Shown: one piece after another, positions 7,480-16,202 of the stretch
Layout: every line of letters starts with the position of its first letter
How positions within the stretch are numbered: position 1 is the first letter of the stretch
NCBI RefSeq assembly: GCF_014696615.1
Contig: NZ_JACJQJ010000002.1
Span: forward strand, 219,624 to 283,623
Length of the DNA stretch: 64,000 nucleotides
From: Nostoc linckia FACHB-104
GTDB lineage: Bacteria > Cyanobacteriota > Cyanobacteriia > Cyanobacteriales > Nostocaceae
Reading direction: 5' to 3'
Made by a program: the position numbers and the translations under genes
The notes under the pieces: generated by a model
What the model saw: the letters and a program-made list of their open reading frames with translations, nothing else
The model's database searches: none
What the model was told of the DNA's origin: nothing

Positions 7480-8748
7480 ATGGCTCAGCCACTCTCACCA
7501 CCTCAAGAACCTTTTGACACTGGGACAGCAACTAAAGGCAAACACAAACTTTCTCCTCGTTTGTTGATACCTTTAGGTTTATTACTCACAGGTATTGGGA
7601 TTTTCACCTCCTATGTGATTTCCTCGAACTCACAAGCCAATACGCTGCGGGTAACTGGTCGGATTGAAGGTTATGAAACTGATATTGGCGCTAAAGTAGC
7701 GGGAAGAATTGAGTCTGTAGCCGTGCGCGAAGGCGATACAGTGCAAAAGGATCAGGTGATTGTCAAGCTAAACGACGCAGAGATACAAGCTCAACTTAAA
7801 GGTGCATTGGCGCGTGTGGATGCTATGCAAAAGCAAGAAGAACAAGCACGCTTGCAAATTAGTATTTTAGAAAGTCAAATTTTAGAAAATCAATTGACCT
7901 TAAAACAGGCTTTGGGAGATGCGAAAGGTCGGATTTTTCAGGCAGAATCATCAGTAGCTTCCAGTGAAGCGCAGCTAAATCAAGCGATCGCCAATGTCGA
8001 ACAAGCCAAATCTGAGTTGAAATTGGCGCAAATGAACCGCGATCGCTACGCTAGATTGGTAAATCAGGGAGCTGTAACTAGGCAACAATACGATCAAGCT
8101 CAAACCAGTTGGGAAACAGCTTTAGCTAACCTCAGATCCCGTCAAGCGGCTGTCGATTCTTTCCGCAAATTAGTCAATTCAGCTCAAGGTCAATTAACCC
8201 AAGCTCAAAGTACCGGATTAAACCCCTCTATTCGCAGCACTCAACTCACTGGCTTAAACACGCAATTGGCACAAACTCGCTTGAAACTCGCCGCAGCACA
8301 AGCTGATGTCGCCAATGCTAAAGCCTCTCAACAGGAAATGAAAGCCAAAATTGCCGACCTCAACGTCATCAGTCCAATTAACGGCGTAGTTGTCAGCCGG
8401 AGTGTAGAACCAGGCGCAGTTGTAACTACTGGCAAAACTCTCTTGACAATAATTGATCCCCAAACAGTCTATCTCCGTGGTTTTATTCCCCAAGGCGATA
8501 TTGGGAAAGTGCGCGTCGGTCAAGAAGCCAAGATATTTCTAGACTCAGCACCCAAACAAGGCTTGAGTGCTAAAGTTGCTGCTATTGATACCCAAGCTTC
8601 TTTTACCCCAGAGAATATTTATTTCCAACAAGACCGAGTAAAACAAGTCTTTGGTGTGAAAATTACCATCGATAACCCCGAAGGATTAGCTAAACCTGGA
8701 ATGCCGGCAGATGCGGAGATTGATATTGCGTCGGAGGCGGAGAAGTGA
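7480..8748 (+). CDS. HlyD-family membrane fusion protein of an ABC exporter (YbhG/EmrA-like)
   Basis: The periplasmic adaptor of a tripartite exporter, 422 residues. There is one N-terminal membrane segment (LLIPLGLLLTGIGIFTSYVI, about 28-47). A split lipoyl/barrel-sandwich domain follows (RIEGYETDIGAKVAGRIESVAVREGDTVQKDQVIVKL, completed by INGVVVSRSVEPGAVVTTGKTLLTI). A long alpha-hairpin of Gln/Ala-rich coiled coil lies between (about residues 105-285), then a beta-barrel to the C-terminus (FIPQGDIGKVRVGQEAKIFLDS). Downstream genes supply the fused ATPase and two permeases in the order of E. coli ybhG-F-S-R. The substrate is unknown. Confidence 0.93.
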   Translation: MAQPLSPPQEPFDTGTATKGKHKLSPRLLIPLGLLLTGIGIFTSYVISSNSQANTLRVTGRIEGYETDIGAKVAGRIESVAVREGDTVQKDQVIVKLNDAEIQAQLKGALARVDAMQKQEEQARLQISILESQILENQLTLKQALGDAKGRIFQAESSVASSEAQLNQAIANVEQAKSELKLAQMNRDRYARLVNQGAVTRQQYDQAQTSWETALANLRSRQAAVDSFRKLVNSAQGQLTQAQSTGLNPSIRSTQLTGLNTQLAQTRLKLAAAQADVANAKASQQEMKAKIADLNVISPINGVVVSRSVEPGAVVTTGKTLLTIIDPQTVYLRGFIPQGDIGKVRVGQEAKIFLDSAPKQGLSAKVAAIDTQASFTPENIYFQQDRVKQVFGVKITIDNPEGLAKPGMPADAEIDIASEAEK

Positions 8749-8824
8749 ACAGGATAGGGAGCAGGGAGCAGGGAGCAGGGGGAGAAGAAAGACAAAAGGA
8801 AGAGAATTTGTGAGGTAGGGAGGA

Positions 8825-9180
8825 TGTAGTTTGAGCCTTTGAGCTTGACAAGTGAGCTTTTGAGGCTGACAGTTGCGGCTTTTTACTCCGAATTTGCACC
8901 TTTGCACCTGACAGTTGCGGCTTTTTGCTCGGAAGTTATACCTTTGAGCCTGGAAGTTGGACTTTTAAACCCGACAGTTACAGCTTTTTGCTTGGAACTT
9001 GCGGCTTTTTGCTTGGAACTTGCACCTTTGAACCTGACAGTTGCACCTTTTTGCTTGAAACTTGCGGCTTTTTACTCGAAAATTCCACCTTGGAACCTGA
9101 CAGTTGCACCTTTTTGCTTGAAACTTGCGGCTTTTTACTCGGAAGTTGCACTTTTCACCCTAGAAATTGACCTTTAAACT
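8825..9180. repeat. Degenerate 21-bp tandem repeat array with 63-bp higher-order period
   Basis: About 16 units of a degenerate 21-mer of the type ACAGTTGCACCTTTTTGCTTG or AACTTGCGGCTTTTTACTCGG. The clearest part is a 63-bp unit repeated almost exactly at 9031-9093 and 9094-9156. The period is a multiple of three, so two frames stay open (for example 8839-9177). Those translations are only periodic echoes of the array, with no ribosome-binding site, and I do not call them genes. The array separates the adaptor gene from the ATPase gene of the exporter. Confidence 0.85.
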
Positions 9181-9224
9181 TCAAAGACTTTGGAGTAAAG
9201 ACGTGATGAATAGCGTCTCTACAA

Positions 9225-9292
9225 CTGTTGACTCTTGACCCTTGACTCTTGACCAATGACAAACGACAAATGACCAATGACAAATGACAAAT
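9225..9292. repeat. Short tandem repeats (TTGACTC and CAAATGA units) running into a start codon
   Basis: GTTGACTCTTGACCCTTGACTCTTGACC is followed by about six (A)CAAATGAC heptamers. The ATG of one heptamer (9277) is the apparent start of the ATPase gene, so the repeat supplies both leader and start codon and no Shine-Dalgarno sequence is present. Confidence 0.75.
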
Positions 9293-11235
9293 GTGTCGTA
9301 ATTCAAGTGGAGGCTTTACAAAAACGCTACGGTAAATTAGTTGCCGTAAAGGGGATTGATTTTGCTGTCAAGCAGGGAGAGATTTTTGGCTTAATTGGCC
9401 CTGATGGTGCGGGAAAAACTACGACATTCCACATTTTAGGTGGGGTGATGGAAGCATCAGCTGGGAATATCCAGATTTTAGGTAAGCCTCCCCGTGATGC
9501 ACGTTTATCTATTGGTTACCTGACACAGCAATTTTCTTTGTATCTTGACCTCAGCATTGATGAAAATCTCCGTTATAGCGCTGGTTTGCGTGAAGTTCCT
9601 GAGAGTGTTTTTGTACAGCGTCGCCAGAAATACCTGCGATTGATGAGTTTGGAGAAATTTGGCGATCGCTTGGCTGGTCGTCTCTCCGGTGGGATGAAGC
9701 AGAAGTTGGCTTTGTGTTGTGCGTTGATTTCGCAACCAGAAATTTTATTGTTAGATGAACCGACGACTGGTGTTGACCCGGTATCACGGCGGGAATTTTG
9801 GGATGTTTTAGCGGCGATTGCTGCGGAAGGTGTGACTGTAGTGGTTGCAACACCTTATCTCGATGAAGCCGAGAGATGCGATCGCATTGCTTTAATGTAT
9901 GAGGGAGAAATTCAGCAAGTTGGTACGCTTTCGCAGTTGCGTGAAAGCTTAGGTTTACAACGCTTAGAAGTTCGCACCAATCACATAGAAGCCGCAGAGA
10001 AAGTATTGCATGAAGCTAGCCAAAATACCCAAACATCAATTGTCGATATCCAAACTTTTGGCGATAGGTTAGATGTCTTAGCAAAAGATATAGTTACAGC
10101 ACAAGCCGCTGTCGAGAAAATTTTTACCCAAAACAAATTACAACTAGACAATATTCAAGCTGCAGATGCAACCCTAGAAAATGTTTTTGTCACCCGTTTA
10201 CGTGCATCTGGAAACGACCCGGAATTTATTCCTTTTCCACGTACTAAAAAAGTGACTGGGGGCTGGGGACTGGTGACTGGGGAGAGGGTAAACGATTTTG
10301 ATTCTGTGGCGATTGGCGCGAATAATTTAAGAAAAGTCTTTGGAGATTTTCAAGCAGTTAAAGGTGTAGATTTAGAAATTCGCTATGGCGAAATTTATGG
10401 ATTGTTAGGAGCAAATGGCGCAGGTAAAACAACTACAATTAAAATTCTCTGTGGCTTATTAGAACCAACATCAGGAAACATCACCTTAGCGGGACAAACT
10501 CAAAATTTACGTAGCAGTGCTTTACGACAACGCATTGGTTACATGAGCCAAAAATTTACACTCTACGATGATTTAACTATTATCCAAAATCTCGAATTTT
10601 ATTGTGGAGTTTACGGCGTACCTAGGCGATTACGCCGCAGAAAAATTGATTGGGTATTGGCGACTTGTGGCTTAGTGGGTAGAGAAAATATGCTCACCGG
10701 ACAACTCCCTGGAGGATGGAAGCAACGCGTCGCCTTTGGTGCTTCCGTAATGCATGAACCAGAAATTCTCTTTTTAGACGAACCAACATCAGGAGTAGAC
10801 CCCTTAGCGCGTCGTCAATTTTGGCGCTTAATTAATGAGTTTGCCAGATCCGGGACAGCAGTACTAGTGACAACCCATTATTTAGAAGAAGCCGAACAAT
10901 GTAACCGCATGGGCTTTATGGTAGCAGGTGAAGTAGTAGTTCAAGGTTCACCCAGCGAAATCAAAGCAGCTCAACCAGGACAATTAATCGAGATAGTCAC
11001 AGATAAAACGCAAACAGCCTCTAATTTACTGAAAACACAATTAGCAGCATGGCGAGTTTCAATTTTTGGCGATCGCCTCCACCTAGTTCTAGATCATCCC
11101 GACTCCGAAATTCCCAATATTCGCTCAATTCTCGAAACAAACAGTATAAATATTCATTCTCTGCGCTCCATCCCCTTCTCTCTTGAAGATGCTTTCATTG
11201 GCATAGTACAGCGTATAGGGGGGACTGGGGATTAG
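9277..11235 (+). CDS. Fused double ABC ATPase of an ABC-2 exporter (YbhF-like)
   Basis: A 652-residue protein with two nucleotide-binding domains in tandem. Domain 1 has Walker A GPDGAGKTT (41-49), signature LSGGMKQKLALC, Walker B LLLDEPTTGVDP and an atypical switch VVATPYLDEAE. Domain 2 has GANGAGKTTT, a degenerate signature LPGGWKQRVAFG, LFLDEPTSGVDP and VLVTTHYLEEAE. E. coli YbhF shows the same asymmetry. Between the domains, residues about 322-335 (VTGGWGLVTGERV) are encoded by GACTGGGGGCTGGGGACTGG-type repeat DNA, which looks like an in-frame repeat insertion in the linker. It powers the two permeases encoded downstream. Confidence 0.94.
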   Translation: MTNDKCVVIQVEALQKRYGKLVAVKGIDFAVKQGEIFGLIGPDGAGKTTTFHILGGVMEASAGNIQILGKPPRDARLSIGYLTQQFSLYLDLSIDENLRYSAGLREVPESVFVQRRQKYLRLMSLEKFGDRLAGRLSGGMKQKLALCCALISQPEILLLDEPTTGVDPVSRREFWDVLAAIAAEGVTVVVATPYLDEAERCDRIALMYEGEIQQVGTLSQLRESLGLQRLEVRTNHIEAAEKVLHEASQNTQTSIVDIQTFGDRLDVLAKDIVTAQAAVEKIFTQNKLQLDNIQAADATLENVFVTRLRASGNDPEFIPFPRTKKVTGGWGLVTGERVNDFDSVAIGANNLRKVFGDFQAVKGVDLEIRYGEIYGLLGANGAGKTTTIKILCGLLEPTSGNITLAGQTQNLRSSALRQRIGYMSQKFTLYDDLTIIQNLEFYCGVYGVPRRLRRRKIDWVLATCGLVGRENMLTGQLPGGWKQRVAFGASVMHEPEILFLDEPTSGVDPLARRQFWRLINEFARSGTAVLVTTHYLEEAEQCNRMGFMVAGEVVVQGSPSEIKAAQPGQLIEIVTDKTQTASNLLKTQLAAWRVSIFGDRLHLVLDHPDSEIPNIRSILETNSINIHSLRSIPFSLEDAFIGIVQRIGGTGD

Positions 11236-11331
11236 GGATTGGGGACTGGGGACTGGGGGGATGAGGGAGATGAGGGAGATGAGGGAGATGAGGGAGACAA
11301 ATGACAAATGACAAATGACAAATGACAAATG
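11215..11331. repeat. Short tandem repeats between ATPase and permease genes
   Basis: Three repeat types abut: GGGGACTGGGGATTAGG-type units, then four GATGAGGGA nonamers, then five AAATGAC heptamers ending in the ATG (11329) of the first permease. The region carries no other recognisable signal. Confidence 0.8.
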
Positions 11332-12474
11332 AAAAGAATCCTTTCCCAATGTCGCAAAGAGTTAGCACAATTTAAGCGCGATCGCCTTTCTTTAGCGTTG
11401 GCGTTTCTCTTACCATTAATCACCTTAATTATTTTTGGTTTCGTGATTCGTCTGGAATCGAAAAATATTCCTTTATTTATCCAAGATTTTGATAACAGTC
11501 CTCTCAGCCGTAGCTATATTGAGCGCTTATTTGCTACGAATCAATTTGAAGCAATTCATAATTATCGATTTCCTCTTTTCAACTCTTCAGAAAAATCACA
11601 AGCTGAAATTTCTAATCCTCAAACAGCTATTGATAAAGGATTGGCGAAAGCTGCTGTCGTCATTCCTCCAGATTTTAGCCGACGGATCAAATCCGGCTTA
11701 AGTACTGATATTCAAGTCTTAGTAGATGGAACTGATGTTAATAATGCGCGGATTATCAAAAATAGTATTCAAGCGACAACAAGATTTTTTTTAAGAGATT
11801 CAGGGTTACAATCTTCCTTTGATAGAATCATTGCTCATATCCGCCTTTGGTTCAATCCAGGGAGAAAAGAATCTTTGTACATCGTACCTGGTATTTATGC
11901 CGTTATTTTTTGGATTTATCCCTCATTATTAACAGCAGTTGCTATGGTACGCGAAAAAGAAAAAGGCACAATCTTACAAGTTTATGCCTCGAGTCTCACT
12001 GCCGAAGAATTACTTTTAGGCAAAGGTTTAGCTTACCTAATAATTGGCATCTGCATAGCCATAGTTACTATGCTGATCAGTGCCATAATTTGGCAATTAT
12101 CTTGGGTAGTAGAACCAACTTCTTTATTAATAGGAACACTATTATTTTTAATAGATAGTGTCATGTTTGGTTTATTAATTGGCGTGCGAGTCCCTAATCA
12201 AAATTCTGCGGTTCAAGCTGTAGCCTTATTAGGCTTCTTGACAGCTTTACTACTATCAGGATTCATTTATCCTCTCAGTAACATACCATTTCCCCTCTCA
12301 CTATTTTCTGCAATCATTCCCGCTAGGTACTATATTACAATTACCCGTGATGCCTACGTACGCGGTACTGGCTGGGTAGGTGTTTGGTTTTCCATAGTAA
12401 TGCTAATTATTTTAGGATTATTACTATTTAACGCTGCACGTCGCATTTTAAAGCGAATGCAACTTTCAGATTAA
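11329..12474 (+). CDS. ABC-2 type permease 1 (YbhS/YhiH-like)
   Basis: A 381-residue inner-membrane subunit. Topology is typical of ABC-2 exporters: one N-terminal membrane helix (LSLALAFLLPLITLIIFGFVI), then a large external domain (about 45-180: DGTDVNNARIIKNSIQATTRFF), then five or so helices toward the C-terminus with the conserved VREKEKGTILQVYASSLTAEELLLGK. The start codon sits in a CAAATGA repeat. It is followed after 27 bases by the second permease. The two probably form a heterodimer driven by the fused ATPase. Substrate unknown; E. coli relatives are linked to drug or cation export. Confidence 0.92.
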   Translation: MKRILSQCRKELAQFKRDRLSLALAFLLPLITLIIFGFVIRLESKNIPLFIQDFDNSPLSRSYIERLFATNQFEAIHNYRFPLFNSSEKSQAEISNPQTAIDKGLAKAAVVIPPDFSRRIKSGLSTDIQVLVDGTDVNNARIIKNSIQATTRFFLRDSGLQSSFDRIIAHIRLWFNPGRKESLYIVPGIYAVIFWIYPSLLTAVAMVREKEKGTILQVYASSLTAEELLLGKGLAYLIIGICIAIVTMLISAIIWQLSWVVEPTSLLIGTLLFLIDSVMFGLLIGVRVPNQNSAVQAVALLGFLTALLLSGFIYPLSNIPFPLSLFSAIIPARYYITITRDAYVRGTGWVGVWFSIVMLIILGLLLFNAARRILKRMQLSD

Positions 12475-12501
12475 CTAATAAAGTCTGCTATATCATAATT
12501 T

Positions 12502-13626
12502 ATGAAATGGATTCAAACCTTATTTAATAGCCGATTCTGGAGTTTAGCAACTAAAGAATTTCGCCAAATCTTACGGAGTCGAGAAACATTAGTATTATTG
12601 ATTATTCCTCCAACAATCCAAATGCTACTGTATGGATTTGCTCTCAATCCAGATGTGCATTATCTCAAATTAGGAGTAGTCGATTATGCAAACACTTATG
12701 AAAGTAGAGAATTAGTTTCCGTTTTAACAGTCAATAAAGTCTTTACATTAGAAAAATATCTATACAATACCCAAGATTTAGGCGAACAAGTACGCCAAGG
12801 TAAAATCACAGCAGGTTTAATCATCCCCCCAGATTTTAAACGTAATTTATCAGAAGATAAATCTGGAGAAGTGCAAATTTTAATTGACGCAGTTGATGCA
12901 AATACAGCAGGTATCGCTCAAGGTTATCTCAATCAGATGATCAATCAATTTAGCCGTCGTTTATCATCTAATCAAGCGCCGCCATTAATTACTCCCCAAA
13001 CCACTTTTCTTTATAACCCAGGATTAAAAAGTAGTTGGTTTTTCATCCCAGGAGTTTTAGGATTAGTTTTAACCCTAATTAGTTCTTTAGTCTCTTCAAT
13101 CACAGTTGTGAGAGAAAAAGATACAGGCACATTAGAACAATTATTAATGACTCCTGCAGAAGCTTGGGAAATTTTACTGGCTAAAATCGTGCCTTTATTT
13201 ATGTTACTAATGGGCGATGTAATTTTAGCTTTAAGTATAGGAAGATTAGTATTTAGCGTCCCTTTTCGAGGAAATTTTGTACTGTTTTTAGCCCTATCAG
13301 GACTATATTTATTTGTCGGAATTGGTATTGGAATCATGTTAGCTACAGTTTGCCGTACTCAACAGCAAGTTGTGCTGACATCATTTTTTATCAATTTACC
13401 CTTAATTCAACTTTCTGGTGCCATTTCTCCGATAGAAAGTATGCCCATTTTCTTTAAGTATGTATCTCTACTAGATCCCTTGCGCCATTATATAGAAATT
13501 GTGCGAGGTATACTGCTCAAAGGTGTAGGATTAGAAGTACTTTGGTGGAATGCGATCGCACTTTTTCTCTTCGCTACATTACTCTTATCCATCAGCATCA
13601 ACCAATTCCGTCGCCAACTAAGTTAA
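12502..13626 (+). CDS. ABC-2 type permease 2 (YbhR-like)
   Basis: A 374-residue partner of the preceding permease with the same plan: an N-terminal helix (TLVLLIIPPTIQMLLYGFAL), an external domain containing DAVDANTAGIAQGYLNQM, then a C-terminal membrane domain carrying VVREKDTGTLEQLLMTPAEAWEILLAKI and FFINLPLIQLSGAISPIESMP. It is the last gene of the exporter operon. Its stop at 13626 is only 11 bases from the convergent end of recG. Confidence 0.92.
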   Translation: MKWIQTLFNSRFWSLATKEFRQILRSRETLVLLIIPPTIQMLLYGFALNPDVHYLKLGVVDYANTYESRELVSVLTVNKVFTLEKYLYNTQDLGEQVRQGKITAGLIIPPDFKRNLSEDKSGEVQILIDAVDANTAGIAQGYLNQMINQFSRRLSSNQAPPLITPQTTFLYNPGLKSSWFFIPGVLGLVLTLISSLVSSITVVREKDTGTLEQLLMTPAEAWEILLAKIVPLFMLLMGDVILALSIGRLVFSVPFRGNFVLFLALSGLYLFVGIGIGIMLATVCRTQQQVVLTSFFINLPLIQLSGAISPIESMPIFFKYVSLLDPLRHYIEIVRGILLKGVGLEVLWWNAIALFLFATLLLSISINQFRRQLS

Positions 13627-13637
13627 TAGTTGTAGCA

Positions 13638-16127
13638 TCAAGTCAAAATCGCCCCACCCATTAACCTTTCATACCTATATTTCAACTCTTCCTTCATTAA
13701 ATACCAACGCTCTAAAGTTGCATCTATCTCGATGACTTTCTCAGCAGCTTGTCGCGCTAACAGCAAAACTTCCTCATCTTCTACCAAACTCGCCAGGGTA
13801 AAATCTGGCACACCAGATTGACGAGTTCCCAACACTTCCCCAGGGCCGCGAAAACGCATATCCATTTCCGATATAAAAAAGCCATCCTGAGATTGTTCCA
13901 TCACTTTTAGCCGTTGTTGCGCGTCGGGGCTTCTGGAACTACTCATTAACAAACAGTAAGACTGTGCCGCACCACGCCCAACCCTTCCCCGCAATTGATG
14001 CAGTTGTGATAAACCAAATCGCTCTGCATTTTCAATGAGCATAACTGTAGCATTGGGCACATCTACGCCTACTTCCACAACGGTAGTTGAAACCAAAATT
14101 TGCGTCTTGTTCTCGCGGAATTTGGTAATTGCTTCATCTTTCTCGGCGGAAGTCATGCGCCCATGAAGCAACCCGACTTGAAACTCCGGAAAAACGCTTT
14201 CTTGTAGCTTTTGATGCTCATCAACAGCGGAACGCAAATCTAACTTTTCTGATTCTTCCACCAAAGGCAAAATCACATAAACTTGCCTTCCTTGGGCAAT
14301 TTCTCGCCGCATCAAGTCGTAAGCATGGCTGCGTTGCTGACTTGTCAGCATTGTAGTTTGAATCTTTTGCCGTCCTGGTGGTAACTCATCAATTTGGCTA
14401 ACATTCATATCCCCGTGTATCGTCAATGCCAATGTGCGGGGAATGGGAGTAGCTGTCATTGTTAATACATGGGGTTGCTCACCTTTTTGTTGCAACCTCG
14501 CCCGTTGTTGTACCCCAAAGCGATGCTGTTCATCAATTACTGCTAATCCCAGTTGCCTGAAGTTTACTGGGTCTTGAATCAAGGCGTGAGTGCCAACTAA
14601 CAGGGGTAATTCTCCTGTTTCTAGCTGGGCATGAATTTGTCGCCTTTTAACAGTTTTCGTCGAACCTGTCAGTAATTCTACTGGCAGATGCAGCAAGTTA
14701 AACCAACTCACTAACTTGCGGTAATGCTGTTCTGCTAAAACCTCAGTAGGAGCCATCAGCGCTGCTTGGTAGCCAGATTGAATCGCTGCTAAAATAGCCA
14801 CCACAGCCACCACAGTTTTCCCAGAACCTACATCACCTTGCACTAAGCGATTCATGGGTGCAGGTTGTTGTAAGTCATTAAGAATATCGTTAATCACTCG
14901 CTGCTGTGCGCCAGTGAGATTAAATGGCAGTATTTCGTAGAATTTTTCTAATAACTGACCTTTAGGAGCCAGAATAGCGCTGGTTTGGATTTGCCTTGCT
15001 TGATACTGTCGTTGCAGTAAACTTAATTGCAAATAGAAAAACTCGTCAAAAACCAGGCGACGACGGGCAACTTGTAGAGAAGCACTATCTGGGGGAAAGT
15101 GAATATTAGCGATCGCATCTTTCAATTCGATCAAACCATACTTCTCTCGCAAACCACTGGGTAATGGGTCTTTGAGATTTGCCGCAGCGGGTAAAGCAGC
15201 TGTGACTGCTTGCCTCACCATATTTGCCGCTATACCCTCAGTTAGGGCATAAATTGGCACAACCCGACCAATTGTCAAAGAATCAATCGGATCGCCGGGA
15301 TTTGCCAACACTTCTAATTCCGGATTATCCAGCGTCAAGCCATATTTACTGGCTTTCACCAACCCGCAAGCTGCAATCACACTACCCACCGGATAGCGCC
15401 GTTTTAAACTTTCTTGCCAAGCGCGACTGGTAAACCTTGTACCCGCAGAAAAGCGACTGACTTTGATTTGTCCGGTGTTATCCTTCAGTATCAGTTCTAA
15501 AATGGATAATTTCTGATTTTTCGGACTATTAAAACAGTTGCAGCGCTTCACCGTTGCCACTATTGTCACCGTTTCCCCCGCTTGCAACTCGCAGATATTT
15601 ACCTGACGTGCATAGTCAATATGGTCACGGGGATAGTAATAAAGTAAGTCACGTACAGTATACAAACCCAGACGCGCCAAATTATCAGCTTTTCTGATGC
15701 CAATCTCTGGTAAATCACTGAGTTTTTGGTCAATTTTGGGCGCAAGCCTGCGACTCACTTCAGCCACAATCGGGGTTGTAGGCAGTTGTTTTTTAGATTG
15801 ATAATTTCTCTGCTGCGCCTCAGCTACCCCATTTTGTTCTTGTGGCTTTCCCTCATCTTGCTGTAATTGATACAGATACCTACGAGTTTCTGCCACTAAA
15901 TGTTGTCTATCTTCCAACCCCAAATGAGAATATTTAGCAAATTGCAGCGCTAATTCTTGCCAGCGACGACGTTCAGTTGAGGGTAATCCTATAGGAAACT
16001 TCCCCAGAGTCAGACTGAGAAATTCACTAAAGCGATATTGCCTACCCATCAAATCTGTAAAACCGTGTTCCGCTTCTACAGCCAAGGCTTTTTGCAATCT
16101 TATCCAGTCGGGTGTCTCGTTAGTCAT
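13638..16127 (-). CDS. recG: ATP-dependent DNA helicase RecG
   Basis: RecG reverses stalled replication forks and branch-migrates recombination intermediates. The N-terminal wedge/OB domain includes LPEIGIRKADNLARLGLYTVRDLLYYYPRDHIDY. Helicase motif I is GDVGSGKT near residue 430, the DExH box is DEQHRFGVQQR near 530, motif III is TMTATPIPRTL, and the C-terminal lobe has QVYVILPLVEES, GRMTSAEKD and QLRGRVGRG. At 829 residues it has the N-terminal extension usual in cyanobacteria. I start at 16127 (MTNETPDW); the seven further in-frame codons upstream derive from GGGCAT repeats. The gene lies 75 bases after an unknown gene on the same strand that carries a LexA-type box. Confidence 0.95.
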   Translation of the reverse strand: MTNETPDWIRLQKALAVEAEHGFTDLMGRQYRFSEFLSLTLGKFPIGLPSTERRRWQELALQFAKYSHLGLEDRQHLVAETRRYLYQLQQDEGKPQEQNGVAEAQQRNYQSKKQLPTTPIVAEVSRRLAPKIDQKLSDLPEIGIRKADNLARLGLYTVRDLLYYYPRDHIDYARQVNICELQAGETVTIVATVKRCNCFNSPKNQKLSILELILKDNTGQIKVSRFSAGTRFTSRAWQESLKRRYPVGSVIAACGLVKASKYGLTLDNPELEVLANPGDPIDSLTIGRVVPIYALTEGIAANMVRQAVTAALPAAANLKDPLPSGLREKYGLIELKDAIANIHFPPDSASLQVARRRLVFDEFFYLQLSLLQRQYQARQIQTSAILAPKGQLLEKFYEILPFNLTGAQQRVINDILNDLQQPAPMNRLVQGDVGSGKTVVAVVAILAAIQSGYQAALMAPTEVLAEQHYRKLVSWFNLLHLPVELLTGSTKTVKRRQIHAQLETGELPLLVGTHALIQDPVNFRQLGLAVIDEQHRFGVQQRARLQQKGEQPHVLTMTATPIPRTLALTIHGDMNVSQIDELPPGRQKIQTTMLTSQQRSHAYDLMRREIAQGRQVYVILPLVEESEKLDLRSAVDEHQKLQESVFPEFQVGLLHGRMTSAEKDEAITKFRENKTQILVSTTVVEVGVDVPNATVMLIENAERFGLSQLHQLRGRVGRGAAQSYCLLMSSSRSPDAQQRLKVMEQSQDGFFISEMDMRFRGPGEVLGTRQSGVPDFTLASLVEDEEVLLLARQAAEKVIEIDATLERWYLMKEELKYRYERLMGGAILT

Positions 16128-16202
16128 GGGGCATGGGGCATGGGGCATTGGGCATCGGGCAAGACACTAGTTATTCACAAATGACAAATGACAAATGACA
16201 AA
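16128..16202. repeat. STRR-filled gap between recG and its upstream gene
   Basis: Four GGGCATG or GGGCATT units, then three to four CAAATGA heptamers, fill the 75 bases between the two genes. There is no obvious promoter or terminator, consistent with co-transcription. Confidence 0.7.

Noticed and set aside
8839..9177. Open frames of 112 and 81 codons with repetitive peptides
   Set aside because: They are echoes of a 21-bp tandem array whose period is a multiple of three. Two frames are open at once, there is no ribosome-binding site, and the codons follow the repeat.
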